A DNA stretch of 64,000 nucleotides from Clostridiaceae bacterium (lineage in GTDB: Bacteria; Bacillota; Clostridia; Lachnospirales; Lachnospiraceae). Positions 1 to 8,555 of this stretch are shown here, piece after piece. Within the stretch, counting starts at the first letter, position 1. Each line of letters opens with the position of its first letter. The position numbers and the translations under genes are program-made. Under the pieces are notes generated by a model that saw nothing but the letters and a program-made list of their open reading frames with translations, was not told the origin of the DNA and did no database searches. The stretch lies in contig QXXC01000019.1 in the NCBI GenBank assembly GCA_009911305.1, positions 16,255 to 80,254 on the forward strand, given 5' to 3'.

Positions 1-3000
1 GCTGCGCCGTGTATACCGTCATTCCTGGCGCATTTGTTATCAGCTCTGGACCCTCTTCACCTGCAATGAATGTGTCCGGCGTGTTCTTTGTTCCTTTTGC
101 AAAGGTCGGAAGTGTCGGAATGTTTATGCCCTTCCCTCCTACTCCCGGAACCCAGTCTGGAATCTTAATGCTGTTCAGTGCTGAAATAGCTCCGTTGATA
201 ACGCCTATAATTCCATTGATAACGCCCGTTGCTATGGACTTTAGCCCGTCCCACGCTCCTTGAAATACCGACTTCACGCCCTCCCAAGCTGCGCCCCAGT
301 TCCCGGTGAAAACTCCCGTGATAAACTGTATCAGCCCTTGAAAAATCTGCGTTGCCGCCTGCACCACACTTCCAATCGTTGTGAATACTGTTTGAAATAC
401 AAAAAGCACCTGCGGCAAAACCGCCTGTACCGTTGTAAGAATCTGTGTCAAAATCGGCTGTATGATAGTCCATATTGTCTGGAAGACGGTCTGCACTACA
501 GGCAAGACTGCTGAAAGAACCGTTGTTATTATGGTCCCTAGCTGCTGTATGCCCTGCACAATGAACGGAAGTACCGTTGATACGATAAAGTTAAAAACTT
601 CGCTGATAATCGGTAAAACATACGTTTGAATGAATGTTATAACTTCGCTGATAATCGGCATAATGCCCGCAATAAAACTTCCTATGACCGGGATAATGCC
701 GCCTATGAAGTCCGCTATTGCCTGAAAAATCTGCATTACCACCGGGGCTGCTGACTGTATGCCGCTGATAATTCCCGGAATGACCGTTGTAATCAGCACA
801 TTCAAAAACCGTTCGACAACCGGGACTATATGCGTTGTCACAAACCCTACAAACTCCCCTGCTGCCGCTACAACTTTCTGGAAAACGCCTGCAAAGGTAT
901 CAAATACCGCAACGCCCTTTTCCCCGAAAATCTCTTGTATCTTGTCCCTTGCCGCACCCAGATTTCCGTCTGAAAAAACGCCCTTGATTGTTTCGCCTAC
1001 GCTTGTTACTACTGCAACAATTTTGTCGAATATCTCAAGCCCCTTTTCTCCGAAAATATTTCCTACAGCGTCCCGGACTTTATCAAAGTTCTGCCGTAAT
1101 AGCTGTACTGCCGTAATAACCGCAGTTACCACGCCTACTACGGGCAAAATCTTTCCTGCAATCCCTCCTAACGGTCCCAGAAGCGTCGAACCAATTTTTC
1201 CCAACGGTCCTAACGCCTTTTTTATGATGTTTCCTACCGGGGCAATGAATGACCCGATTTTTCCAAAACTGGAAGCAACCACCCTTCCGATTGACCCAAG
1301 CGGGGAACGTGCGACAATGCCGCCTATTCCTGACAGTGCCTTTCCAAGTATGCCGCCGATACCGCTAAACGGTTTTGTGATGAATCCGACAACTTTTGAA
1401 CCTATGCTGGAAAGCCCGATTGCCTTTATCTTGAAAAGCTCCAGAACTCTCTGTGCGTCCTTTATCCCGCTTGCTATGTTCAGGAACCCCAGTTTTGCGG
1501 TCAGCCCTGCAATTCTCATTCCTGCAAGTGCCGCCGCTACTTTTAGGACTGTTTGAACCAGCTTCGGGTTCGCCTGCGCAAATTCTGAAACTTTTATCAC
1601 GACCGCAGCCACCTTGTCTGCAAGGTTCCCGACAATCGGCAGAAGGTTTTGACCCAGAACAATACCTAAATTTGCGATACTGTTCTTTGCCTTTTGCATT
1701 TTCGCTTCCGTGGTGTTTTCCATTTTCGCAAACGCTTCTTCCGTTGCGCCTGCGCTCTCAACCATTCCTTTTACAGATTCGTTGAATCCGTCCACACTGT
1801 TCGACAAAAGGGAAACTGCCGCTTTTCCTGCTTCTGCGGACCCGAACACATCAGACAGGCTTTTCCCGCTGCTTTCTGCCGCTTCCTGCATTATTCCCAG
1901 AACGTCGCCCAGGCTCTTCCCGTCTGCCATCAATTCCTTGAAGCTCTTCCCCGCTGTCTGCCGCAAAAGTTTGTCTGCTGTAGTCCCGGACTTTCCAAGC
2001 TCATTCAGCATACTATTCATGTAAGTTGTGGTTTCTGCTGCCGCAATACCTTTGCTGGTCATGATTGCATAACCAGCCCCAAGCTGCTCTAATGCCACCC
2101 CGTTTGCGTTTGCTGTCGGTATGATTTTACCCATAACGCTTGACAGTTCGCCCACGGTCACTTTACCTTTATTTTGTATCTGAATAAGCATATCCGACAC
2201 GTCGCCTACTTTTGACGCTTCCATTCCGTAAGCGTTTAGAATCGTCGTCAGAACGTCCAGCGTCTGCGAACTTTCCGCAAATCCCGCTTTTGCAAGTTTA
2301 GCTGAATTGCTAACAAAGTTTACTGCGTCCCCAGTCTTCTGCCCCGCTGAAATTGCATTGTAAACATCATCTGCAATAGCTTCGGCAGCAATCCCCGTCG
2401 TGTTTGACAGCTTCATGATTTCACTTGAAAGCTGTTCAAGCGGCACTTGCTTTGTGTCTGCAATCGTCCCGACTTTCGCCATAGCGGTTTCGTATTTCTG
2501 CGCCGCCTGTACGGGTCCGGCGTATATCGCCGCCGCAACTGCGCCAACCGCCCCTATCGTTCCCATTAGCTGTGTCTTTGTAGCTGCTATATTCTCTTTT
2601 ATTTTTGCCTGTTCGGAATTGATACGGCTTAAATTTTCTTGCGAACCCCGCAGCCGTTCATATGACCGTTGCAAGCGGGCGTTTGATTCTTCCAGATTGT
2701 CTGTGTCAATCCCTGCGTCCCGTAGCTCCTGCGCCATCCGTTCAAGCTGTTCTTCTTGTGAGTGTATGCTGGCAGTGGTCTGTCGTATCTGGTTTTCATT
2801 GCTTTTCAGGCGTTCGGTATTCCTTGCGACTTCGTTTTCTTCCTTCACAAGCTGCGCTGTCAGTTCTCCCGTTGCGTCGCCTGTTTCTTCGATTTTCGCC
2901 CGCAGCCTTTCAGCGTTCGTCTGGTGTTGCTGTATCTTCTGCGAAACTTTTTCATGTTCCGCTTGCAGTTTTTCCAGCTTCCCCCTCTGCTGCTCTATGG

Positions 3001-3175
3001 CGTTTGAAGCCTTTGTGTAGCCGTCAACCTTTGATTGCATGGAATTTACGCTTTTTATGCTGTCCTGCAACTTGCGCTGTGTTTCAATCGCACCTTTGAA
3101 AGTGCTGTTGAAATTCCCGCCCAGTGACGCTTTCAGCTTAAAAAGAAGTTCAAATTCCTTCTGTGACCCTGCCAA
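1..3175 (-). CDS. Phage tail tape measure protein (N-terminal 1,058 residues; runs off the left edge)
   Basis: An uninterrupted leftward frame enters from the window edge. The start is TTG at 3175 behind AGGAGGTGGAAGCGA; no ATG sits at a suitable distance. The first residues (AGSQKEFELLFKLKASLGGN) lead into a long coiled-coil rich in Q, K and E, then a TP901-type tape-measure region near 1,700-2,500 with small residues and phrases such as GKSFKELMADGKSLGDVLGI, then hydrophobic alanine/glycine/isoleucine-rich helices. Tape measure proteins fix tail length and are packed in the tail tube lumen. It follows the tail chaperone genes directly, the normal order. Identification is strong from position, size and composition; the C-terminus is not visible. 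Confidence 0.93.
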   Translation of the reverse strand, partial: MAGSQKEFELLFKLKASLGGNFNSTFKGAIETQRKLQDSIKSVNSMQSKVDGYTKASNAIEQQRGKLEKLQAEHEKVSQKIQQHQTNAERLRAKIEETGDATGELTAQLVKEENEVARNTERLKSNENQIRQTTASIHSQEEQLERMAQELRDAGIDTDNLEESNARLQRSYERLRGSQENLSRINSEQAKIKENIAATKTQLMGTIGAVGAVAAAIYAGPVQAAQKYETAMAKVGTIADTKQVPLEQLSSEIMKLSNTTGIAAEAIADDVYNAISAGQKTGDAVNFVSNSAKLAKAGFAESSQTLDVLTTILNAYGMEASKVGDVSDMLIQIQNKGKVTVGELSSVMGKIIPTANANGVALEQLGAGYAIMTSKGIAAAETTTYMNSMLNELGKSGTTADKLLRQTAGKSFKELMADGKSLGDVLGIMQEAAESSGKSLSDVFGSAEAGKAAVSLLSNSVDGFNESVKGMVESAGATEEAFAKMENTTEAKMQKAKNSIANLGIVLGQNLLPIVGNLADKVAAVVIKVSEFAQANPKLVQTVLKVAAALAGMRIAGLTAKLGFLNIASGIKDAQRVLELFKIKAIGLSSIGSKVVGFITKPFSGIGGILGKALSGIGGIVARSPLGSIGRVVASSFGKIGSFIAPVGNIIKKALGPLGKIGSTLLGPLGGIAGKILPVVGVVTAVITAVQLLRQNFDKVRDAVGNIFGEKGLEIFDKIVAVVTSVGETIKGVFSDGNLGAARDKIQEIFGEKGVAVFDTFAGVFQKVVAAAGEFVGFVTTHIVPVVERFLNVLITTVIPGIISGIQSAAPVVMQIFQAIADFIGGIIPVIGSFIAGIMPIISEVITFIQTYVLPIISEVFNFIVSTVLPFIVQGIQQLGTIITTVLSAVLPVVQTVFQTIWTIIQPILTQILTTVQAVLPQVLFVFQTVFTTIGSVVQAATQIFQGLIQFITGVFTGNWGAAWEGVKSVFQGAWDGLKSIATGVINGIIGVINGAISALNSIKIPDWVPGVGGKGINIPTLPTFAKGTKNTPDTFIAGEEGPELITNAPGMTVYTAQ

Positions 3176-3191
3176 TCGCTTCCACCTCCTA

Positions 3192-3781
3192 TCACTTTTT
3201 ATGTGTTAGGCGTTCCCGCTCTCGTGCGTCTTCCCTTTCTACTTCATTCACGCTTTTAATCCAGCGGAAAAGTGCGGAAAGTGTAAGCTGCATAAAGAAC
3301 GGTATAGGCGTGTTAGAAGCCCTTGCCAGTCTGTAAGCCTGTTTTCTGATAAAATTTCCGGGGCTGCTTACTTTTAATAGCCCGATTCTATTAAAAAACT
3401 TCTTGCCTGATTCTTGATTTTCATGTACTCCCCAAGAGGAAGCCGCCTGATTTCATCAGCCCCCACGCCTGCTGCACGGGCGGCAAGCATGGTCTGGAAT
3501 ACAGACGACACTTCCGGGGTCAGAACGTATTTGTTCTGGTCCTGCAATTCCTCTTCTATCGCTTCTACGTCTTCCCCTGTCAGCTTTTCAAAGTAGAATG
3601 TCAACGCCTTGTGCTTCTCTCCGTTAATCTCAACCGGGGCTTTGAAAGTGTGCGTGTAGTTCAGGCTGGTCTTTTTCTCTTTCTTCTTGTCTTCCATGCT
3701 GACAATCCCGGTTTTCTGCGCTTCCTTCATTTCCTCCGTGAACTCTTCCTGCTGCCCCTGTACAACCTTGTTATCTTCCAT
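3192..3781 (-). CDS. Tail assembly chaperone, -1 frameshift extension (gpGT-like)
   Basis: Near the end of the chaperone gene the zero-frame codons AGT TTT TTA contain the slippery heptamer T TTT TTA at 3392-3398. Slipping one base back opens a frame that avoids the stop at 3374 and adds about 66 residues, ending KSVNEVEREDARERERLTHKK at a TGA at 3192. That frame has no start codon and Shine-Dalgarno site of its own and fills exactly the gap to the tape measure. Siphoviruses and myoviruses typically make a G and a GT chaperone by this mechanism, with the T part contacting the tape measure. The frameshift is inferred, not measured. Confidence 0.8.
3374..3781 (-). CDS. Tail assembly chaperone, zero-frame product (gpG-like)
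   Basis: This 135-residue acidic protein starts at ATG 3781 behind AGGAGG. Its core (FKAPVEINGEKHKALTFYFE, then EKLTGEDVEAIEEELQDQ) resembles phage tail assembly chaperones of the E/gp41 group, which keep the tape measure soluble while the tube polymerises. It lies between the tube gene (with an inserted cassette) and the tape measure, where a chaperone is expected. Its last codons contain the heptamer T TTT TTA, so a share of ribosomes should continue into the longer product annotated separately. Confidence 0.85.
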   Translation of the reverse strand: MEDNKVVQGQQEEFTEEMKEAQKTGIVSMEDKKKEKKTSLNYTHTFKAPVEINGEKHKALTFYFEKLTGEDVEAIEEELQDQNKYVLTPEVSSVFQTMLAARAAGVGADEIRRLPLGEYMKIKNQARSFLIESGY

Positions 3782-3807
3782 CTTTTTACCTCCTAAATTT
3801 TTGTACT

Positions 3808-3835
3808 AAAAAAGCAACCTTCACGGCTGCTTTTT
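3808..3835 (-). terminator. Intrinsic terminator, bidirectional
   Basis: Leftward, AAAAAGCAGCC-GTGAA-GGTTGCTTTTTT forms a stem with one G-T pair followed by a T run; the other strand also ends in a T run. The stop codon of the HNH gene lies inside it. It would separate the inserted HNH cassette from the chaperone gene, so late transcription must read through or restart. Confidence 0.7.
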
Positions 3836-4468
3836 ATTTTGCTTCTTAACTTCTGTCGTCAATGCTTTCTCTACACTCCACCCTAGCTTGTTAATTCTTG
3901 CGTCAAGTGTAGCCCTCGGTATTTGCCTTTCGTCTGCCCAATCTGTCAATGGTTTTGTTTGTCCATTATATGTTAAATAATGCGTCCGTCTTGTATTGCG
4001 GTTTTGCTCTTTCATTGTTACCCAATGACAATTGCACGGCTCATATCCCTTATCATTATCTTTTCTGTCGATTGTCAGATTTTCAGCATATCCGTTTTCT
4101 TTCGCCCATTTTTCAAATGCGTCGAAACTTTCCCTCCATTCTTTACAGACAGCAATTCCACGCTCTCCATAATAATCATAATCTTTCTGATTTTTGTTTG
4201 TGGTTCTTTGAATCATTCTTGCCCATATTCTGTAAAGCCTTGTTTTTCTTTTTCCATGTGTCCGCACTCTTTCAATCAATAGCTCTGTTCTCATGCAACC
4301 GCAGCTTTTACTTGTGCCGTTTCTTAATGTTGCACCGTTCACTACTTTTCTTTTTCCGCATACACATTCACATAACCATGTTATTTCTCCGTACTTTGTT
4401 TTTCCTGCCCGTTCAATCACTTTCCAATAATTGAAATATTTTCCTTTCATGTTAATTGCTTTTGGCAT
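3821..4468 (-). CDS. HNH/AP2-type putative homing endonuclease
   Basis: A 215-residue protein, ATG at 4468 behind GAGGTAGTGGGAT. The N-terminus has a zinc-knuckle-like CECVCG...SCGC pattern. The middle reads like phage HNH/AP2 proteins: RIWARMIQRTTNKNQKDYDYYGERG, then NLTIDRKDNDKGYEPCNCHWVT, where the D-R-D and N-C-W residues match this family. The C-terminus has a DNA-binding-like repeat, YLTYNGQTKPLTDWADERQI...LGWSVEKAL. Such free-standing endonucleases behave as selfish genes in phage structural operons. Here it interrupts the usual tube-chaperone adjacency. Family assignment is fairly secure; active homing is inference. Confidence 0.75.
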   Translation of the reverse strand: MPKAINMKGKYFNYWKVIERAGKTKYGEITWLCECVCGKRKVVNGATLRNGTSKSCGCMRTELLIERVRTHGKRKTRLYRIWARMIQRTTNKNQKDYDYYGERGIAVCKEWRESFDAFEKWAKENGYAENLTIDRKDNDKGYEPCNCHWVTMKEQNRNTRRTHYLTYNGQTKPLTDWADERQIPRATLDARINKLGWSVEKALTTEVKKQNKKQP

Positions 4469-4763
4469 ATCCCACTACCTCGTTTCCATGCTTTTCCAGC
4501 AATTCCCTTAACTTTTTGTTAAATTCTGTGATTGCCCGTTCATATTCATTTTTATACTTTGCGGCAGTATATCCATATATTTCAAGCGTCTGTTCATCTG
4601 TTAATTTTTGAAGCATACCTTTGTAAATGGCGTTCTTTACCATTTCTTCTACCTGATATTGTTCGCTTTTACTAAGTGCTTTGAAACACTGAAAATACAA
4701 ACGTACTCCCTCTGGTTCGTTTTCCTTTTCTTCCCTCCGTCTAAATTCAATTATTTTTCCCAT
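4452..4763 (-). CDS. Hypothetical helical protein of the HNH cassette
   Basis: A 103-residue, mostly helical, charged protein starting MGKIIEFRRREEKE, with ATG at 4763 behind GAAAGGAG. Its 3' end overlaps the HNH start by 17 bases, so the two are translationally coupled. I recognise no family. Text such as KALSKSEQYQVEEMVKNAIYKGM suggests a helical bundle, possibly DNA-associated. Confidence 0.6.
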   Translation of the reverse strand: MGKIIEFRRREEKENEPEGVRLYFQCFKALSKSEQYQVEEMVKNAIYKGMLQKLTDEQTLEIYGYTAAKYKNEYERAITEFNKKLRELLEKHGNEVVGYAKSN

Positions 4764-4841
4764 CTGGTATTCTCCTTTCAAAAACCTGTTGAAAGAATTA
4801 CCTAACCATGATAGAATGGTTCATGGAAGGTAACTTCTGTT

Positions 4842-4885
4842 AAAAACAGTCGTTTGTACTTTGGTCGGTGCTACGGCTGTTTTTT
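4842..4885. terminator. Bidirectional intrinsic terminator in the HNH/RHH cassette
   Basis: AAAAACAG at 4842-4849 pairs with CTGTTTTT at 4877-4884, with additional pairing inside (GTCG against CGGC). T runs lie on both sides. It overlaps the stop codon of the RHH gene, so that gene is probably a separate short transcript. Confidence 0.65.
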
Positions 4886-5060
4886 ATTTCTTGATTTCAG
4901 ACTTCAATCTATGTATCCCTCTTCTAATCCCTTCTGTTTTTGCTATGTTTTCTTGATTGCAATACTTTTCAAGTATTTCTTGTGTTTCATCATCAAGCCG
5001 CACATGAATAGGGTTAGATTTTGGATTTTCTGATTTTGGTCTGCCCGTTCTAGGACTCAT
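4884..5060 (-). CDS. Ribbon-helix-helix (CopG/Arc-like) small regulator
   Basis: A 58-residue protein, ATG at 5060 with GAGGTGAT upstream. After a basic start (MSPRTGRPKSENPKSN) comes the short strand PIHVRLDDETQEILEKYC and two helices ending GIRRGIHRLKSEIKK, the classic ribbon-helix-helix layout with a beta strand of alternating residues. Such proteins bind DNA as dimers and usually repress their own promoter. It is the first gene of the cassette inserted between tube and chaperone genes, with a terminator directly after it. Confidence 0.75.
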   Translation of the reverse strand: MSPRTGRPKSENPKSNPIHVRLDDETQEILEKYCNQENIAKTEGIRRGIHRLKSEIKK

Positions 5061-5142
5061 GCTATCACCTCACTTTTTGTAGCCCCATAAATAATATAAT
5101 TCATGTAGCCCAAAAAGTCAAGCAATATTTTGAAGTATTTTA

Positions 5143-5661
5143 TTATTTCCCCAACGCACGTTTGACAGATGCTAAATAGTCGGTTCCATTGATATAATAG
5201 ACAAAGTTCAGCTGGTCAATTTCAACTACCTTCTTTCCGTCCAGATAAAGCGTATATGACGATACCGCATATTCTCCGCTTGCGTCCGCTGCGGAAGCCG
5301 CCGCAAGTTTTCCGGGCGCAAATTTTTTTGGTGTAACCTTCATAACGTGCTTTGCCGCAACCGTTTCAATTTTGCCCGTCTGCGTGTTCCTTACCTGCTG
5401 CGCCGCCCGCAGGTCAATGTTATGTATTCTCGGTTCTGCCAGCCGAATTGCCGCTTTCGTGACTGTTCGGAAATTCAGCGTCAGTGTCATTGCTTCGATA
5501 TGTCCCAACACTACCGCTTCAACATTCCCGGCAATCCCCGCCCCTGTAATCTCTTCCGCAAGGTTCGACACTTCTGGCAGCGTCGCTTCTGACATTCCTA
5601 AATACTCAACTGCGTCCTCATAAACGGAAAAATTTATAATAAGTTCATCAACTTTCGCCAT
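5143..5661 (-). CDS. Phage major tail tube protein (P2 FII family)
   Basis: A 172-residue protein directly after the sheath gene, 17 bases apart. It begins MAKVDELIINFSVYEDAVEYLGMSEATLP and ends NFVYYINGTDYLASVKRALGK, the pattern and length of contractile-tail tube proteins: short N-terminal strand, helix, beta-rich core, and the IDQLNFVYYINGTDYLA end. It forms the inner tube through which DNA passes. The sheath-tube pair shows that this phage is a myovirus-type particle. Confidence 0.92.
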   Translation of the reverse strand: MAKVDELIINFSVYEDAVEYLGMSEATLPEVSNLAEEITGAGIAGNVEAVVLGHIEAMTLTLNFRTVTKAAIRLAEPRIHNIDLRAAQQVRNTQTGKIETVAAKHVMKVTPKKFAPGKLAAASAADASGEYAVSSYTLYLDGKKVVEIDQLNFVYYINGTDYLASVKRALGK

Positions 5662-5678
5662 TGTTTAGCCCTCCTTCC

Positions 5679-7109
5679 TTACACTGCCAGCAGGCTTGAC
5701 AGATAGGAAATATCATATTCAAGCACATATTCCATAAGCCGCAAAGGTGACGGCGGCGTAATGTATATATGGAATTTTGCCTTGCCTGACATTAACGCTG
5801 TCAGACTGTTTTCCTCTTCCCGCAGCTCTACACGCCCACCCACAATCTTTTCGTCTGCTGTCAGTGCCGCCAGCCAGTCGTTGATACCCTGCAAAATTGC
5901 ATCTATAAGCCGACGTGTCAATTTGCGGTCAACGTGTGACCAGTAAGAAAGCGTCACCGTCTTTGCAACCCATTTAAACATACGGGAAATGCAATAGAAA
6001 TAGTCAACCGGGTCTGTACTCGCCGGGAAACACGCCGTATAATCTCCCCAACTCACAAAACCGTTAATAAAGTTCAGCCCCGTAATAATGCCGTTGTCAT
6101 TCAGATAGTTTGCTTTCTGCACATCAAGCACAACTTCTTCACCGTTTGCCAGTACCATGCTGTCAGCCTGCAAGCTCTTGTTTGAAGCACTTTCGCAGGG
6201 GGTCCCGTCGCCCAGCGAACCGTCGTTGTCCGTCCGTGCCATCAATCCCGCCTGCTGCGTCGAAAAATTAAAAACCCTTTCGCCCAGCTTCAATTTCGGG
6301 AAGCATACTAATTCATTCGGCTTCATGAAATTTTTTGACTGCTTCCATGCCGGGACTTCCGTGTAATACGTCGCCCCGCCCTCTGCCCTTGTGTCTACGT
6401 CCAGAAGTGCGTCCGCTGAGAAAAGCCCGTTGATATTTTCGCCTTTTGCTGACATCACCGCTGCCACCTCCGGGTCATGTGACCAATTCGGACACAAAAT
6501 CAGGTCAGGAACAATCCTGTATTTCGGGAAGCAATCGTCAATCAGTTCAAGCCCTGTCGTCTTATGTGTCGCTATGCTGTAACCGCCGATAATATCAGCT
6601 TTTGTCACCTTCGACGGGTCAACCTCCGTACATGATACCGTCATTTCTCCTGTCGTGTCCTCCACAAACTCAACAATGCAGGCTGTATCATTGTAGAACA
6701 CTTCAAAGTCTGTGCCTTTTTCCTTCCCTTCAATCTCTACGCTTTCCGCAATCGTTTCAAGCGGAAGCGCAATCTGGTTTTCCGCAACTTCGTATTTCTT
6801 CCCACTTACTTCCTTTTTGTGCTTTGAAGGGTCCAGAATGTTCACGAAAAACGCCGGGGACTGCTGATATAAAACAAACTGCGTATAGACTGCTTCTGAA
6901 AGCCCGTACCCCTCCCAGTTGTCGGAATATCCCAACGCTTTCACGGCTTCTTCATAGTCATTCGCCATGATAACATCATTCACCTTCCCGCCTACCATGT
7001 GCGCCGGGGCAGCTCCTACCACAAACGGAATCCCCGTTGCTACGACTGTAGGGCTTGAAACGCTTGTTTGCTGCTTTTTTGTATCAATTCCATGTGTAAT
7101 ATCAGCCAT
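5679..7109 (-). CDS. Phage contractile tail sheath protein
   Basis: A 476-residue protein, ATG at 7109. The N-terminus (HGIDTKKQQTSVSSPTVVAT, then GIPFVVGAAPAH) is typical of P2/FI-like sheaths. The C-terminal domain contains VSWGDYTACFPASTDPVDYFYCISRMFKWVA, LIDAILQGINDWLAALTADEKIVGGRVEL and the final YVLEYDISYLSSLLAV; these are the conserved handshake and terminal segments. The sheath contracts to drive the tube through the envelope. It lies four bases after the preceding structural gene. Confidence 0.96.
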   Translation of the reverse strand: MADITHGIDTKKQQTSVSSPTVVATGIPFVVGAAPAHMVGGKVNDVIMANDYEEAVKALGYSDNWEGYGLSEAVYTQFVLYQQSPAFFVNILDPSKHKKEVSGKKYEVAENQIALPLETIAESVEIEGKEKGTDFEVFYNDTACIVEFVEDTTGEMTVSCTEVDPSKVTKADIIGGYSIATHKTTGLELIDDCFPKYRIVPDLILCPNWSHDPEVAAVMSAKGENINGLFSADALLDVDTRAEGGATYYTEVPAWKQSKNFMKPNELVCFPKLKLGERVFNFSTQQAGLMARTDNDGSLGDGTPCESASNKSLQADSMVLANGEEVVLDVQKANYLNDNGIITGLNFINGFVSWGDYTACFPASTDPVDYFYCISRMFKWVAKTVTLSYWSHVDRKLTRRLIDAILQGINDWLAALTADEKIVGGRVELREEENSLTALMSGKAKFHIYITPPSPLRLMEYVLEYDISYLSSLLAV

Positions 7110-7112
7110 CTT

Positions 7113-7511
7113 TTACCCCTCCTTCCTCTCGTTTGCCGCAATAGAAGAAACAATATCCGTGTAATATTTGTTCAAAATATTTCCCGCCGTTGCCGCCCTG
7201 TCCTTTTTCTCTGCCAGCTTCTCAACCGGGACAAACATTTTTTCCACAAGCGGGTATTTCTCCAGAACCGCTGCAAGCTCCTTCATGATTTCTTCCTTTG
7301 TTCCTATCATGATTTTGTTTGTTTTCAGAAGTCCGGCAGGCAGCGACGGTCCTATATATGCAAGCGTCACCGTTTCCCCTTCCCTCTTTCCCCCTCCTGT
7401 GGCTTCGCTATCTGCCCCAGAATCAGTTTTTTTGTCATTCGTGGTATTATTTACCGTCTTTCCTTTTTCTGCCGCTTCTGCGGCTTCTGTGGCGTTCTTC
7501 TTTACTGCCAT
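7113..7511 (-). CDS. Phage structural protein of unknown role (upstream of sheath)
   Basis: A 132-residue protein from ATG 7511 (GGGAGGTAACGG upstream). The first half is low complexity, alanine/lysine/threonine/glycine-rich; the second half is ordered: TVTLAYIGPSLPAGLLKTNK, then KELAAVLEKYPLVEKMFVPVEKLAEKK. Small proteins of this kind sit between the tail terminator and sheath genes of many Firmicutes myophages. The exact role is not known to me. Confidence 0.7.
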   Translation of the reverse strand: MAVKKNATEAAEAAEKGKTVNNTTNDKKTDSGADSEATGGGKREGETVTLAYIGPSLPAGLLKTNKIMIGTKEEIMKELAAVLEKYPLVEKMFVPVEKLAEKKDRAATAGNILNKYYTDIVSSIAANERKEG

Positions 7512-7993
7512 ATGTCCGTTACCTCCCTTTCTATTGTCGGTATTGACCAATTAGTTACCATTTCCCCCAAATAATAGGGTTGTGTGCTGTCCGGGTATAC
7601 GATATATTCAAGCGGGTATTGTAGCACGAACCGTTCACCGATAACCCCGGCTTTTTCCAGTTCGCTCCTGATACGCAAAATCACGTTCAGCACATCAAAA
7701 GAACCTTCGCCGCCATCCTCTGAATACGTCGCAACTACTATCCGTATTTTGCACTCGCTTTCCTGCGGTTCCCCGTTCTCCTTGTTGTCCTTCCCTGTCA
7801 GGAATTGCAGAAGGATATACGGAACTTTTTCCGTCTGGTCCTCTTTTTTGGGAAGCCGCATTTTGTAAACATCTGCCGCCCGCTCTTTCACTTCCTGCGG
7901 GTTTAGGTTTCTTACCTTCACTTGCAGTTTAATGTCTGCCGTTTTCTCTTTCACAAACTCTTTCAGACACTCTAATAAATTTATAGCGGTCAT
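7502..7993 (-). CDS. Probable tail terminator/completion protein
   Basis: A 163-residue protein, ATG at 7993 behind CGGAGG, overlapping the next gene by ten bases. It has an N-terminal helix (LLECLKEFVKEKT), then beta segments (VPYILLQFLTGKDN, CKIRIVVATYSEDGG) and a helix VLNVILRIRSELEKAG, a fold outline seen in tail terminators that cap the tube. Position after the gpZ-like gene and before the sheath agrees. Assignment rests on position and general pattern only. Confidence 0.6.
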   Translation of the reverse strand: MTAINLLECLKEFVKEKTADIKLQVKVRNLNPQEVKERAADVYKMRLPKKEDQTEKVPYILLQFLTGKDNKENGEPQESECKIRIVVATYSEDGGEGSFDVLNVILRIRSELEKAGVIGERFVLQYPLEYIVYPDSTQPYYLGEMVTNWSIPTIEREVTDIWQ

Positions 7994-7997
7994 TCCT

Positions 7998-8555
7998 CTA
8001 ACCTCCGTAACCGTTCAAAATGCGTTCTATCTCATGTTCCAGCCGCTCGTTTATGACTTCCTGTGCTTCTTCCTGTAGTTCCTGAACAATCTTTTCATTT
8101 CCTACCATCTGCGCCGCTGAAAGTCCCATCAGTTCATCTACAGGGAACCTTTTCGACGTTTCACGCTCAAAAACTCCCGTTCCATTCCTCATGTTTGCAA
8201 TGAACGCTTCTTCAAACTGTGTGCCGCCGCCTTTTTTGACTGCCGCCTTTACCCGCTTTCCTACTCCGGGGGCTTTCGGCGTTACCTGAAATTTGTATAA
8301 CGGTATCTTGCAGCCTGCAAATGTGACAATGCCCGCCAGATTGCTTGTGCTTGCTTTGTTCACTTGCGTATTTGCTGCCGCCGTTAATGCGCTACTCTGC
8401 ACGGTATATACTTCTTTCACCCGCTTTGTCGCCCCGGTCTTTACCCGTGACAATCCCCGGTTTATAGCGTTTGACAATGCACGTTCCGCACCTTTTGGAA
8501 CGCCTGCCAGAATACGCTCCACCCGTTCTATTGCTTCCGCTGAAACTTCAATCAT
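7998..8555 (-). CDS. Minor tail protein Z-like (gpZ family)
   Basis: A 185-residue protein that begins with a helix VSAEAIERVERILAGVPKGAERALSNAINRGLSRVKTG and continues with RVKEVYTVQSSALTAAA, the signature of the prophage minor tail protein Z family (lambda gpZ), which helps complete and join the tail. It overlaps the upstream gene by four bases and lies between the head-tail attachment gene and the tail terminator candidate, as in other phages with lambda-type heads. Confidence 0.85.
   Translation of the reverse strand: MIEVSAEAIERVERILAGVPKGAERALSNAINRGLSRVKTGATKRVKEVYTVQSSALTAAANTQVNKASTSNLAGIVTFAGCKIPLYKFQVTPKAPGVGKRVKAAVKKGGGTQFEEAFIANMRNGTGVFERETSKRFPVDELMGLSAAQMVGNEKIVQELQEEAQEVINERLEHEIERILNGYGG

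Noticed and set aside
1..3100. Several long rightward frames, some above 200 codons, in the first 3 kb
   Set aside because: They are opposite-strand shadows of the tape measure gene: hydrophobic/serine-phenylalanine-rich text, no ribosome sites, and one continuous leftward frame across the whole stretch.
4804..4829. CCATGA...TCATGG short palindrome as a terminator
   Set aside because: Six-base stem without a T run; at most an operator for the adjacent RHH protein.
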